This document shows positions 37,144-46,383 of a DNA stretch of 64,000 nucleotides, one piece after another. Origin of the DNA: Micrococcales bacterium. GTDB taxonomy: Bacteria; Actinomycetota; Actinomycetes; Actinomycetales; Microbacteriaceae. The position numbers were made by a program, and so were the translations under genes. The notes below the pieces were generated by a model. It worked only from the letters and a program-made list of their open reading frames with translations. It made no database searches and was not told the origin of the DNA. The stretch spans positions 248,001 through 312,000 of the forward strand of contig JAFKIY010000001.1 in the NCBI GenBank assembly GCA_017306245.1, in the 5' to 3' direction. Every line of letters begins with the position of its first letter. Position 1 is the stretch's first letter.

Positions 37144-37907
37144 GCACGTTGATCCTGACCGTGCGCGGACTGAGCGCGAAGATCGCGGGCCAGCAGGTCG
37201 TGGAGGACGTGAGCTTCGACGTTCCGTCGACCGGCGTGACGGCTCTCCTCGGCCGCAACGGCGTCGGCAAGACGAGCACGATCAAGGGGATACTCGGGCT
37301 CATCGAACGGCGCGGAGAGGTCACCTTCTACGGCGACAGCGACGGCGACGGCGACCCTGGCGTCCGACTCGACCGGCAGCGCACGCACCGGATCGTGCAA
37401 CGCGGAATCGGCTACGTCCCCGAGGACCGCGAAGTGTTCTCCAAACTGACCGTCGCGGAGAACCTTCGGCTCGCCGAACGGGACGCCAACCCGCGGCGCG
37501 AGTTCGTCGCCGAGCTTTTCCCGGATCTGGTCGCCAGGTCCGGCCAGCTCGCCGGGACGCTGTCGGGCGGCCAGCAGCAAATGCTGTCCCTTGCCCGGGC
37601 GCTCATCAACACGAACAGGCTCCTCCTCGTCGACGAACCCACGAAAGGGCTCGCGCCCATCATCGTGGGGGAGGTCGCGGACGCCCTCGAGGAAGCGGCG
37701 AAAACCGTGCCGGTGCTTCTCGTGGAACAAAACCTGCAGGTCGTGCGCCGGCTCGCCGCCGGCGCGATCGTGATCGAGGGCGGCCGCGTCGTGCACACGG
37801 GGGATGCGACCGAACTTCTCGACAACGACGACATGACCAGGCGGTTCCTCGGCGTCCATGCCGAGGCCGGCGGCCAGACGCCCGCCGATTCGGAGGCGAC
37901 GTCGTGA
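37140..37907 (+). CDS. livF: ABC transporter ATPase, LivF type
   Basis: This 255-residue second ATPase has Walker A GRNGVGKTS, YVPEDREVFSKLTVAENL, signature LSGGQQQMLSLARAL and Walker B LLLVDEPTKGLAP. A glycine/aspartate-rich insert (YGDSDGDGDPG) lies after the Walker A region and is not usual in the family. GTG overlaps the livG stop. Confidence 0.95.
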   Translation: MSTLILTVRGLSAKIAGQQVVEDVSFDVPSTGVTALLGRNGVGKTSTIKGILGLIERRGEVTFYGDSDGDGDPGVRLDRQRTHRIVQRGIGYVPEDREVFSKLTVAENLRLAERDANPRREFVAELFPDLVARSGQLAGTLSGGQQQMLSLARALINTNRLLLVDEPTKGLAPIIVGEVADALEEAAKTVPVLLVEQNLQVVRRLAAGAIVIEGGRVVHTGDATELLDNDDMTRRFLGVHAEAGGQTPADSEATS

Positions 37908-38779
37908 GCACCGTCATCCTCCTCCTCATCACAGGCCTCGGCCTCGGCGCGCTGTACTTCCTCATCGCCTCGGGCCTCTCCCTGATTTACGGGCTCATGG
38001 GCGTCCTGAACTTCGCCCACGGATCCTTCCTCACTCTCGGCGCATACATCGGGTGGGAAGTCGCCCGCGTGCTCGGGGCCGACAACTGGGCCGTCTTCAT
38101 CGCTTCGGTGCTCGTCGGTGCGGTAGTCGGAGCGGCGTTCGCGGCGGCGACGGAGTTCTTCCTCATCCGAAAGCTGTACGAGCGGCACATCGAACAAGTG
38201 CTCGTCACGGTCGGCCTTGCCCTCGCCTCCGTCGCGCTGTTCGACGGGATCTGGGGCACCGACCCGATCTACGTGACCGGACCGAGCTGGCTCGGCGGAA
38301 CCACCGAAATCCTCGGCGCCTCCATCCCGAACAACCGGTTCATCCTCATTCTCGCGGCGGTGCTCGTGCTGCTCGGTATCGTCGCGTTCCTCAAGTACAC
38401 GAGGTACGGGCTCATCATCCGGGCCGGCGTCGAGAACCGTTCCATGGTCACGGCCCTCGGCATCGACGTGCGACGGGCGTTCACCGTCGTGTTCGCGATC
38501 GGCGGCGCGGCCGCCGGCGTCGGCGGGGTGCTCGCCTCCAGCTACTACGGGTACGTGTCGTCGGGAATCGGAGGCTCGCTGCTCATCTTCGCGTTCATCG
38601 TGACCGTCATCGGCGGGCTCGGCTCGCTGAGCGGCGCGGCAATCGCCGCCGCGCTCGTGGCCGTTCTGCAGCAGTTCGCGAACTTCTACCTCGGCGGGAC
38701 GGGCGACTTCGTCGTCGTGCTCCTGCTCGCAGTGGTCCTGCTCGTTCGGCCCTCCGGACTGCTCGGGAGCAAAGCATGA
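37904..38779 (+). CDS. livH: ABC transporter permease, LivH type
   Basis: This 291-residue membrane protein has about eight hydrophobic segments. FLIASGLSLIYGLMGVLNFAHG at the N-terminus and GIDVRRAFTVVFAIGGAAAG in the second half mark LivH. GTG 37904 overlaps the livF stop, and its own stop overlaps livM. Confidence 0.95.
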   Translation: MSTVILLLITGLGLGALYFLIASGLSLIYGLMGVLNFAHGSFLTLGAYIGWEVARVLGADNWAVFIASVLVGAVVGAAFAAATEFFLIRKLYERHIEQVLVTVGLALASVALFDGIWGTDPIYVTGPSWLGGTTEILGASIPNNRFILILAAVLVLLGIVAFLKYTRYGLIIRAGVENRSMVTALGIDVRRAFTVVFAIGGAAAGVGGVLASSYYGYVSSGIGGSLLIFAFIVTVIGGLGSLSGAAIAAALVAVLQQFANFYLGGTGDFVVVLLLAVVLLVRPSGLLGSKA

Positions 38780-39879
38780 ACGGCGTGAAGGGGTTCCTGT
38801 CCCGGCCGCTCGTGAAGTGGGCGCTCGCCGGCGTGCTCGTCGCGTTCCTGGCGATTCTGCCCATGCTCGCGATCGACATCCCCGGCGTCTTCCCCGGCCC
38901 GACCTACACCCCCGGAACGTTGCAGCTGATCGCGTTCAGCATGCTCATCGCGTCGCTCGCCCTCAGCTACCACCTGATCTTCGGCGTCGCGGGGCTGCTG
39001 TCCTTCGGTCACGCGCTGTACTTCGCGATCGGCGCCTACGGCCTCGGGATCGCGCTGCGCCACTTCGGCCTCGAACTGCTTCCCGCGATCCTTCTGACGT
39101 TCGTCATCGGGTTGTTCATCGCTGCGGCCGTCGGCGCGCTCAGCCTCCGCGTCACCGGAATTTCCTTCGCGATGGTGACGCTCGCGTTCGCCCAGGCCGG
39201 CTCCGTCCTCATCCGGAAAAACCCGGGCCAGCTCACCGGCGGCGACGAAGGCCTTGCGCTGGACACCACCCACGTCCCCGACATGTTCGTCGGAGTCCTC
39301 CAGACCAAGAACCTGTACTGGCTGTGCCTGGCCATCCTCGTGGTCGTGTTCCTCGTGAGTTCGTGGTTCGAGCAGTCCCGCGCCGGCCACGTCGTGGCGG
39401 CCACCCGGGAGAACGAACTGCGCGTTCGCGTCATCGGCATCCGGCCCTACTTCGTCAAACTGCTCACGTTCGTGATCGGCGGGGTGCTCGCGACCATCGT
39501 CGGCATGGCGTACCTGCTGCTGCAGAGCAGCGCCACGCAGAAACTGGCGTCGGCCGACTTCACCCTCACCCTCCTGGTGATCGTGGTGCTCGGCGGCGTC
39601 GGGTACCGCTGGGGCGCTGTCATCGGCGGCGTCGTCTATACGCTCCTCGACCAGCGGCTCACCGCGTTCGCGTCGTCGGATGCCGTGAGCGGCCTCCCCG
39701 ATTTCTTGCGCATCCCGCTCTCGCAGCCGCTGTTCATTCTCGGTACGTTGTTTATTCTGGTGGTCCTTTTCCTGCCCGGCGGCCTCGCCGGGATTCCAGG
39801 ACGGATCGCCCGCACCCGATCGCGGACGAACGAGCCGCGGCCTGCGCCGGAGAAGAACGTGCTGGAGGAACGCGAATGA
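38776..39879 (+). CDS. livM: ABC transporter permease, LivM type
   Basis: This 367-residue permease partners LivH. Motifs include IFGVAGLLSFGHALYFAIGA near residue 75, GDEGLALD and AATRENELRVRVIGI (the coupling region). About ten hydrophobic segments are seen. A basic, Pro/Glu-rich tail ends the protein. ATG overlaps the livH stop and the stop overlaps the ligase start. Confidence 0.94.
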   Translation: MNGVKGFLSRPLVKWALAGVLVAFLAILPMLAIDIPGVFPGPTYTPGTLQLIAFSMLIASLALSYHLIFGVAGLLSFGHALYFAIGAYGLGIALRHFGLELLPAILLTFVIGLFIAAAVGALSLRVTGISFAMVTLAFAQAGSVLIRKNPGQLTGGDEGLALDTTHVPDMFVGVLQTKNLYWLCLAILVVVFLVSSWFEQSRAGHVVAATRENELRVRVIGIRPYFVKLLTFVIGGVLATIVGMAYLLLQSSATQKLASADFTLTLLVIVVLGGVGYRWGAVIGGVVYTLLDQRLTAFASSDAVSGLPDFLRIPLSQPLFILGTLFILVVLFLPGGLAGIPGRIARTRSRTNEPRPAPEKNVLEERE

Positions 39880-41429
39880 CGGACGGACTTCACACTCTCG
39901 GGCGGTGGACGCGCGACCGGGCCATCGCCACCCCGGATCGGGTCGCCGTGGACGACCGCGGAGTCGTCCTCACCTACCGGGAACTGGACGCCAGGGCGAC
40001 CGCTCTCGCCGAGGCGTTCCTCAGTCGCGGCTACGGGGTGGGGGATCGCATCGCGACCCTCACCGGAAACAGCGCCGACCACGTCGTCGTGTTCTTCGCG
40101 TGCGCGAAGGCGGGGCTCGTGCTCGTGCCGCTGTCGTGGCGGCTTTCGCCGCGGGAACTCGCGGTGCAACTCGTGAAGTCGGACCCGGCCCTGCTTCTCG
40201 TCGAGGACGAATTCACGACGCTGGCCACCGCGACGCGCAAGCGCCTCATCAACTCCCTCGCCGTGCAGGGACTCGGGGTCGGGCGGATCGAGGCGAACGT
40301 CCCGCACCCGACGAGAACCTCCCTCACGGATGTTCCCGTGCGCAGGGATGTGCGCGACGACGACGCCCTCCTCATCATTTTCACATCCGGCACGCAAGGG
40401 GAACCGCGCGGGGCGATCCTCACCCACGCGAACTGCTTCTGGACGAACCTCGCGCTGTCCCGCACCGCGGAAATCACGAGCTCGGATGCTGTCCTCGCGT
40501 TCATGCCGCAGTACCACGTCGGCGGCTGGAACGTCCAGCCGCTCCTCGCCTGGTGGGTGGGCGCAACCGTCGTGCTCGAGCGCACCTTCGACCCGGGGCG
40601 CGTACTCCAGCTCATCCAGGAGCGGGGGATCACCACCACGATGGGTGTTCCGGCGAACTACCTGTTCCTGTCCGAGCATCCCGCATTCGCGGACGCCGAC
40701 CTGTCGAGCCTTCGGCACGCGATCGTCGGCGGGGCGCCCATGCCGGAACCGCTCCTGCGGACCTGGCACTCGCGCGGAGTGGCGCTCACTCAGGGCTACG
40801 GGCTCACCGAAGCGAGCCCCAACGTGCTGTGCCTGCCCGACGAGGACGCCCGCACCAAAGTGGGCCTTGCCGGCAAGCCCTACCCGCACGTGGAGGTCGC
40901 CGTCGCCGACCCCGTCACGGGCGAAGAGCTGGAGGGCGACGTGACCGGGGAGTTGCTGGTGCGCGGACCGAGCGTGTTCCCCGGCTACTTCCGCGAACCG
41001 GAGTTGACCGCCGCCACGCTTCGGGACGGCTGGCTGCACACGGGGGACCTCGTTCACAGGGACGGTGAAGGGTACTTCCGCGTCGTCGACCGCATTTCGG
41101 ACATTTACATTTCCGGCGGCGAAAGCATCGCACCCACCGAAATCTCGAGCGTGATCGCGGCGCATCCGGCAGTCCTCGACGTCGCCGTCGTCGGCGTGCC
41201 GGATGACCGGTGGGGGGAAGTCGGAGTCGCCTGGGTCGTCGTGAGGCAGGGCATGGCCACGGACGAGGACGAGTTGCTCGCCCACTGCGCCGAACACCTC
41301 GCCGCGTTCAAGTTGCCGAAGCGCATCATGCTCGTGCGCAGCATCCCGCGCTCCACGGGAGACAAAGTGCTCCGCCGGGTCCTCGTCGAGCAATACGCGG
41401 ACATGATCGCGAACGAGGTGACCTCATGA
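39876..41429 (+). CDS. AMP-forming acyl-CoA synthetase
   Basis: This 517-residue ANL enzyme activates a carboxylic acid to its CoA thioester with ATP. The P-loop IIFTSGTQGEPRGAILTH, adenine motif QGYGLTEASP, hinge aspartate in HTGDLVHRDGEGYFRVVDR and the C-terminal catalytic lysine in PRSTGDKVLRRVL are present. It groups with broad fatty or aromatic acyl-CoA synthetases. Coupling by overlap to the importer genes and to a TetR gene suggests that it activates what is imported. Confidence 0.93.
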   Translation: MTDGLHTLGRWTRDRAIATPDRVAVDDRGVVLTYRELDARATALAEAFLSRGYGVGDRIATLTGNSADHVVVFFACAKAGLVLVPLSWRLSPRELAVQLVKSDPALLLVEDEFTTLATATRKRLINSLAVQGLGVGRIEANVPHPTRTSLTDVPVRRDVRDDDALLIIFTSGTQGEPRGAILTHANCFWTNLALSRTAEITSSDAVLAFMPQYHVGGWNVQPLLAWWVGATVVLERTFDPGRVLQLIQERGITTTMGVPANYLFLSEHPAFADADLSSLRHAIVGGAPMPEPLLRTWHSRGVALTQGYGLTEASPNVLCLPDEDARTKVGLAGKPYPHVEVAVADPVTGEELEGDVTGELLVRGPSVFPGYFREPELTAATLRDGWLHTGDLVHRDGEGYFRVVDRISDIYISGGESIAPTEISSVIAAHPAVLDVAVVGVPDDRWGEVGVAWVVVRQGMATDEDELLAHCAEHLAAFKLPKRIMLVRSIPRSTGDKVLRRVLVEQYADMIANEVTS

Positions 41430-42097
41430 GCGACGTCCCCCGCACCGCGCGCGGAACCCGCACGCGCGCGCGCCTCCTGGAGGCGGCAGAGACCGTGTTC
41501 GCGGAAAACGGGTACAGCGAGGCGTCCATCGTGCGCATCACCGAGGCGGCCGGCGTCGCCCAGGGCACGTTCTACCTGTACTTCACGGGCAAACTCGAAA
41601 TATTCGAGGAGCTCGTGGAGGACCTCAACCGCCGAGTGCGCCACGCCATGACCGAGGCGGCGGCGTCGGCGACCACGCGGATCGAATCGGAGCGAGCGGG
41701 GTTCCGCGGATTCTTCGAGTTCACGGCGGCGCACCCCGCGTTGTACCGGGTCGTCCGGGAGGCGGAGTTCGTGTCGCCGAGCGCGCTTCGGCTGCACTAC
41801 TCCCGGATTGTGGAGGGATACATCCAGGGTTTGACTACGGCGCAACAGCATGGCGAGGTCGGCGATTTCGACCCGGAGATCGTCGCCTGGATCCTCATGG
41901 GGATCGGCGAGATGGTGGGGATGCGCTGGGTGCTGTGGGGCAACGGCGACACCGCGGGCGGCGCGAGCGACCCCACGGCGAGCGGCACGACCGAGGTGCC
42001 CGCCGAGGTTTTCGAACAAATGATGCAGTTCATCCAGCGTGGGCTCGGCGTGCCTGGTGAGGCCGAGAACACGCAGAACGGGAAGGAGCGGACATGA
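41426..42097 (+). CDS. TetR family transcriptional regulator
   Basis: This 223-residue protein has an N-terminal helix-turn-helix (SIVRITEAAGVAQGTFYLYF, about residues 34-53) that matches FadR/AcrR-like TetR repressors. The helical ligand domain is divergent, as usual. Its gene sits inside the operon it probably controls, and the likely inducer is an acyl-CoA or acid of the pathway. Overlaps on both sides (ATGA) show cotranscription. Confidence 0.92.
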   Translation: MSDVPRTARGTRTRARLLEAAETVFAENGYSEASIVRITEAAGVAQGTFYLYFTGKLEIFEELVEDLNRRVRHAMTEAAASATTRIESERAGFRGFFEFTAAHPALYRVVREAEFVSPSALRLHYSRIVEGYIQGLTTAQQHGEVGDFDPEIVAWILMGIGEMVGMRWVLWGNGDTAGGASDPTASGTTEVPAEVFEQMMQFIQRGLGVPGEAENTQNGKERT

Positions 42098-42840
42098 CAG
42101 ACCTCAGCGGTCGCCGGGCACTCGTGACGGGCGGCGCCAGCGGAATTGGCGCGGCGTGCGCCGTGGCGTTCGCCGCGGCGGGAGCCCACGTCATCGTGGC
42201 CGACCTGAATGGCGATGCGGCGGAAGCGATGGCGAAGAAGATCGGGGGCGAGGCGTGGCAGGTCGACCTCAGCGACACGAAGGCGCTCGCCGATCTTGAC
42301 CTCGACGTGGACATCCTCGTCAACAACGCCGGCGTGCAGCACGTGAGCCCGATCGAGGAGTTCGATCCGGAGCGGTTCTCCTTCATTCTGCGCCTCATGC
42401 TCGAATCGCCTTTCCTGCTGATTCGCGCCGCGCTGCCGAAAATGTATGAACGGGGCCACGGGCGCATCATCAACCTGTCCTCCGCGCACGGTCTGCGCGC
42501 GTCCGCATTCAAGTCGGCGTATGTCGCCGCGAAGCATGGGCTGGAGGGTCTGTCCAAGGTCACGGCGCTCGAGGGGGGCCCGCACGGTGTGACGAGCAAC
42601 TGCATCAACCCCTCCTATGTGCGCACGCCGCTCGTGGAGAAGCAGATCGCCGACCAGGCGCGCACCCACGGCATCCCGGAGTCGGATGTGGTCGAGAAGG
42701 TCATGCTCGCGGAGATCGCCATCAAGCGGCTCGTCGAACCCGAGGAAGTCGCCGACCTCGCACTGTGGCTCGCCGGCGACACCGCGGGCATGGTGACGGG
42801 CGCTTCCTACACGATGGATGGCGGGTGGACGGCGCGATGA
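42094..42840 (+). CDS. 3-hydroxybutyrate dehydrogenase-like short-chain dehydrogenase
   Basis: This 248-residue SDR has cofactor motif TGGASGIGAACAVAF, NNAGVQHVSPIEEF, and catalytic Y143 and K147 in SAYVAAKHGLEG. VQHVSPIEEFP-like and SAHGL..S sequences followed by C-terminal MVTGASYTMDGGWTAR are those of D-3-hydroxybutyrate dehydrogenase, which forms acetoacetate with NAD. The adjacent CoA-transferase fits that pathway. Confidence 0.88.
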   Translation: MTDLSGRRALVTGGASGIGAACAVAFAAAGAHVIVADLNGDAAEAMAKKIGGEAWQVDLSDTKALADLDLDVDILVNNAGVQHVSPIEEFDPERFSFILRLMLESPFLLIRAALPKMYERGHGRIINLSSAHGLRASAFKSAYVAAKHGLEGLSKVTALEGGPHGVTSNCINPSYVRTPLVEKQIADQARTHGIPESDVVEKVMLAEIAIKRLVEPEEVADLALWLAGDTAGMVTGASYTMDGGWTAR

Positions 42841-43772
42841 CCGGAAACTCCTCACTGAACTACCAGCGCACGAGCGTTCCGGTGCGCGGCGGCGACCTCA
42901 CGGTCGGCAGCTGGGGCCCGGAAGACGGGCCGGCCGTGCTTGCGGTGCACGGCGTCACGTCGAGCCATCTCACCTGGCCGCTCGTCGCGTCGTACCTTCC
43001 GAACGTCCGCCTCATCGCCCCCGACCTGCGCGGCCGCGGCCGCAGCAACGAGCTTCCCGGGCCGTGGGGGATGCCGCAGCACGCCGAAGATCTGGCCGCC
43101 GTGCTCGACGCGTTCGGCGTGGATTCCGCCGTCGTGGTCGGGCACTCGATGGGCGCGTTCGCCTCCGTCGTGCTCGCCAACCTGTCGCCGAAGAAGGTGC
43201 GGGCGCTCGTGCTCGTCGACGGCGGCCTGCCCCTCCCGACGCCGCCCGGCATCAGCGATGACGAGTTGACGCGCGCCATTCTCGGGCCCGCCGCGGACCG
43301 GCTCGCGATGACGTTCGAGTCCCAGTCGGCGTATCGGGATTTCTGGCGGAATCACCCGGCGTTCGCGAACGACTGGAACGAACTCATCGAGGACTACATC
43401 GCGTACGATCTCGTCGGTACCGAGCCGAACCTGCGTCCGGCGAGCTCGTTCGACGCGGTCGCGGCCGACTCGATCGAGCTGCGCGGCGGCGAATCGCTCC
43501 TGAAGGCACTCGACGAGCTCGCGCATCCGGCTACCCTCATCACGGCCCCGCGCGGCCTCATGAACGAGGTGCCGCCGCTGTACCCGGCCGAAGCGCTCGC
43601 GCCGTGGAGGGCCAAACTGCCCCAGCTGCAGATGCTCGCGGCGCACTCGGTCAACCACTATACGATCGTGATGACGGACCGCGGAGCCCGGTTGGTGTCG
43701 GAAACCATCGCCGCCGCGCTGAACGGAAGCGTCGTCGACGTCACGCAACACGAGGAGGTCGAGCGGGCATGA
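42837..43772 (+). CDS. Alpha/beta hydrolase
   Basis: This 311-residue enzyme has nucleophile S104 in VGHSMGAF, an oxyanion segment AVHGVTSSHLTW and a late His in AAHSVNHYTIV. It has no signal peptide, so it acts in the cytosol on an ester or similar bond. Between 3-hydroxybutyrate dehydrogenase and the CoA-transferase genes it may hydrolyse hydroxyacid or oxoacid esters. The substrate is not known. Confidence 0.88.
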   Translation: MTGNSSLNYQRTSVPVRGGDLTVGSWGPEDGPAVLAVHGVTSSHLTWPLVASYLPNVRLIAPDLRGRGRSNELPGPWGMPQHAEDLAAVLDAFGVDSAVVVGHSMGAFASVVLANLSPKKVRALVLVDGGLPLPTPPGISDDELTRAILGPAADRLAMTFESQSAYRDFWRNHPAFANDWNELIEDYIAYDLVGTEPNLRPASSFDAVAADSIELRGGESLLKALDELAHPATLITAPRGLMNEVPPLYPAEALAPWRAKLPQLQMLAAHSVNHYTIVMTDRGARLVSETIAAALNGSVVDVTQHEEVERA

Positions 43773-44539
43773 GTATGGACAAGTCGGTCGCGACGGCAGC
43801 GGAAGCTGTCTCGGACATCCGGGACGGGGCGAGCATCGCGGTGGGCGGATTCGGGTTGTCCGGCAACCCGATGGTGCTCATCACCGCGATTCTGGATGCC
43901 GGGGTCAGGGATCTCTCCATCGTGAGCAACAACTGCGGCGTGGATGATTGGGGGCTCGGCGTCCTGCTGAAGGCCCACCGCATCCGCAAGATGACCTCGT
44001 CGTATGTGGGCGAGAACAAGGAGTTCGAACGCCAGTTCCTCTCCGGCGAGCTCGAACTGGAGCTCACCCCGCAGGGCACGCTCGCGGAGAAGCTGCGCGC
44101 CGGCGGCTCGGGCATTGCGGCGTTCTTCACCCCGACCGGGGTCGGAACCCAGGTCGCCGAGGGCGGACTTCCCCGCCGGTACAAGCCGGACGGCAGCATC
44201 GATGTCGCATCCCCGCAGAAGGAGGTGCGTTCGCTCGAGTTCGGCGGCCGCACGCGCGACTTCGTGCTTGAGGACGCGATCACGACGGATTTCGCGATCG
44301 TCCACGCGCTGCGCGGCGACACCCACGGCAACCTCGTGTTCAACAAGGCCGCACGCAACTTCAACCCGATCGCCGCAATGGCGGGGCGGGTGTGCATCGC
44401 CGAGGTCGAGGAACTCGTCGCACCGGGGGAGATCGACCCGGACGGCGTCCACTTGCCCGGCGTGTACGTGCACCGGATTCTTGAGGTGGGAACCGACGTG
44501 GAGAAACGCATCGAACGTCGCACCGTGAGGGAGGGATAG
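43769..44539 (+). CDS. scoA: 3-oxoacid CoA-transferase, subunit A
   Basis: This 256-residue subunit moves CoA, usually from succinyl-CoA to acetoacetate. It has [13 protein letters not shown], the [17 protein letters not shown] stretch and GVGTQVAEG, all typical. ATG 43769 overlaps the hydrolase stop. A start two codons later is possible. Subunit B follows after two bases. A 3-oxoadipate transferase is an alternative reading. Confidence 0.93.
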   Translation: MSMDKSVATAAEAVSDIRDGASIAVGGFGLSGNPMVLITAILDAGVRDLSIVSNNCGVDDWGLGVLLKAHRIRKMTSSYVGENKEFERQFLSGELELELTPQGTLAEKLRAGGSGIAAFFTPTGVGTQVAEGGLPRRYKPDGSIDVASPQKEVRSLEFGGRTRDFVLEDAITTDFAIVHALRGDTHGNLVFNKAARNFNPIAAMAGRVCIAEVEELVAPGEIDPDGVHLPGVYVHRILEVGTDVEKRIERRTVREG

Positions 44540-44541
44540 CC

Positions 44542-45195
44542 ATGGCACTCACCCGTGACCAGATGGCGGCGCGCGCCGCCCGGGAGCTGCAGGACGGCAC
44601 CTACGTGAACCTCGGCATCGGATTGCCGACTCTCGTGCCGAACTATGTGCCGGACGGGGTGACCGTGATCCTCCAGTCCGAGAACGGCATCCTCGGCGTC
44701 GGCCCGTACCCGACGGAGGATGCGGTCGACCCCGACCTCATCAATGCGGGCAAGGAGACGGTGACGCTGCTTCCCGGCTCGGCATTCTTCGACTCCGCGA
44801 CGAGTTTCGGGATGATCCGCGGCGGCAAGATCGACGCCGCGATCCTCGGCGCGATGCAGGTCTCGGCGACGGGCGACCTCGCGAACTGGATGATCCCCGG
44901 CAAGATGGTGAAGGGGCCGGGCGGCGCGATGGATCTCGTGCATGGTGCGGGCAAACTCATCGTGCTCATGGAGCACGTCGCCAAGGACGGTTCGGCGAAG
45001 ATCGTGAACCACTGCTCGCTTCCGCTCACCGGACGCGGCGTCGTCGACCGCATCATCACCGACCTGTGCGTGATCGACGTGACGCCGGACGGTCTCGTGC
45101 TTCGGGAGCTTGCTCCCGGCGTGACCGTCGATGAGGTGCGCGCGGCGACCGAGCCGCCGCTCGACATCGCCGCCGACCTCGTGCAAGGGACCTGA
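44542..45195 (+). CDS. scoB: 3-oxoacid CoA-transferase, subunit B
   Basis: This 217-residue catalytic subunit carries the active-site glutamate E47 in [12 protein letters not shown] and the [16 protein letters not shown]-terminal motif. [20 protein letters not shown] is also a family block. With subunit A it forms acetoacetyl-CoA, and a thiolase for the next step lies in the same region. Confidence 0.94.
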   Translation: MALTRDQMAARAARELQDGTYVNLGIGLPTLVPNYVPDGVTVILQSENGILGVGPYPTEDAVDPDLINAGKETVTLLPGSAFFDSATSFGMIRGGKIDAAILGAMQVSATGDLANWMIPGKMVKGPGGAMDLVHGAGKLIVLMEHVAKDGSAKIVNHCSLPLTGRGVVDRIITDLCVIDVTPDGLVLRELAPGVTVDEVRAATEPPLDIAADLVQGT

Positions 45196-45196
45196 C

Positions 45197-46261
45197 ATGA
45201 CAACCACTCTTCTCGGCGGAATCACCGCGACCGAGGTGGCGACGGATCGCCTGCGCGCGAACGTGCTGGAGCGCGCGGCAGGCGTGGCTGCGGGCGGTGA
45301 AGCGGGCACGATCGTGTTCATCCACGGCAACGTGTCCTCGTCGGCGTTCTGGCAGCCCACCATGCTGCGGATGCCGCCGGAGTACCGCTGCATCGCGATA
45401 GACCTGCGCGGGTTCGGCGACAGCGAGACGCTCGACGTCGACGCGACGCGCGGCCTCGCCGACTTCTCGGACGACGTCGCATCCGTCATTGCCGCGATGG
45501 GCATTGACTCCGCGCACTTCGTCGGCTGGTCGATGGGCGGCGGTGTCGTGCAGCAGCTCATGCTCGATCACAATTCGCTCGTGGCGACCGCAACCCTTCA
45601 GGCGCCTGTGTCGCCCTACGGTTTCGGTGCGACGGCTGGCCCCGATGGTCGACTCGCGACCGCGGATGCTGCGGGCAGCGGCGCCGGGGGAGCGAACCCG
45701 GACTTCGTCGCGCGTCTGGCCTCAGGCGACACGACGGCCGACGAGCAGACCTCGCCGCGCACCGTGTACCGGACGGCGTATGTGAAGGCCGGTTTCGAGT
45801 CCGAGCATGAGGACCTCTGGGTCGAGTCGATGCTGACGACGAAAACGGGCGAGGGCAACTACCCGGGCACGTCGGTGCCGAGCGAGAACTGGCCGGGCTT
45901 CGCGCCGGGAGATCGCGGGGTTCTGAACACGATGGCGCCGACGTTCTTCAACGCCTCAGGGATCGTTGACCTCGAGCGCAAGCCGCCCGTGCTGTGGATC
46001 CGCGGCCTCGATGACGCGATCGTGTCGGATGCCTCGTTCTTCGACCTGAACTATCTGGGGCAGATCGGCGTGATCCCCGGGTGGCCGGGTGAGGAGCTCG
46101 CACCGGCTCAGCCCATGGTGTCGCAGACGCGCGCGGTGCTGGAGTCGTATGCGGCGGCCGGCGGCCAGTTCCGCGAGGTCGCGCTGGAGAACTGCGGGCA
46201 CTCCCCGCAACTGGAGCACCCGGACGCTTTCGACGACGCTCTCCTCGCGCACATTCGCTGA
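45197..46261 (+). CDS. Alpha/beta hydrolase, second of the operon
   Basis: This is a 354-residue alpha/beta hydrolase. FIHGNVSSSAFWQPTM gives the oxyanion region, S112 in VGWSMGGGVVQ is the nucleophile, and ENCGHSPQLEHP holds the catalytic His. It is longer than the first hydrolase because of an insertion cap (about 140-250). No export signal is visible. Its position at the end of the oxoacid operon suggests an ester substrate related to the pathway. It ends just before a long palindrome. Confidence 0.87.
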   Translation: MTTTLLGGITATEVATDRLRANVLERAAGVAAGGEAGTIVFIHGNVSSSAFWQPTMLRMPPEYRCIAIDLRGFGDSETLDVDATRGLADFSDDVASVIAAMGIDSAHFVGWSMGGGVVQQLMLDHNSLVATATLQAPVSPYGFGATAGPDGRLATADAAGSGAGGANPDFVARLASGDTTADEQTSPRTVYRTAYVKAGFESEHEDLWVESMLTTKTGEGNYPGTSVPSENWPGFAPGDRGVLNTMAPTFFNASGIVDLERKPPVLWIRGLDDAIVSDASFFDLNYLGQIGVIPGWPGEELAPAQPMVSQTRAVLESYAAAGGQFREVALENCGHSPQLEHPDAFDDALLAHIR

Positions 46262-46271
46262 CCTCTTTCGC

Positions 46272-46327
46272 CGAGACCGCAATTTCTGCTCCATAACGCC
46301 CGTTTTGGAGCAGAAATTGCGGTCTCG
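46272..46327. repeat. 56-bp near-perfect palindrome, terminator or repeated extragenic element
   Basis: Bases 46272-46327 form an inverted repeat. The outer 21 bases on each side pair exactly, and the inner bases pair except for one T-T mismatch at 46294/46305, leaving a loop of two bases. It lies 11 bases after the end of the 35167-46261 operon, so termination is the simplest role. Its A/T-rich interior and its length make a dispersed palindromic repeat just as possible. Confidence 0.7.
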
Positions 46328-46383
46328 CGGGAAGCCGGTGCCGGCTCGATAGGATGAACACGTCCCGGCAGCAAAGGCGGAGC

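Noticed and set aside
41210..41425. Longer start for the TetR gene
   Set aside because: It would be antiparallel in composition and overlap the ligase C-terminus by 200 bases. ATG 41426 gives the usual short arm before the helix-turn-helix.
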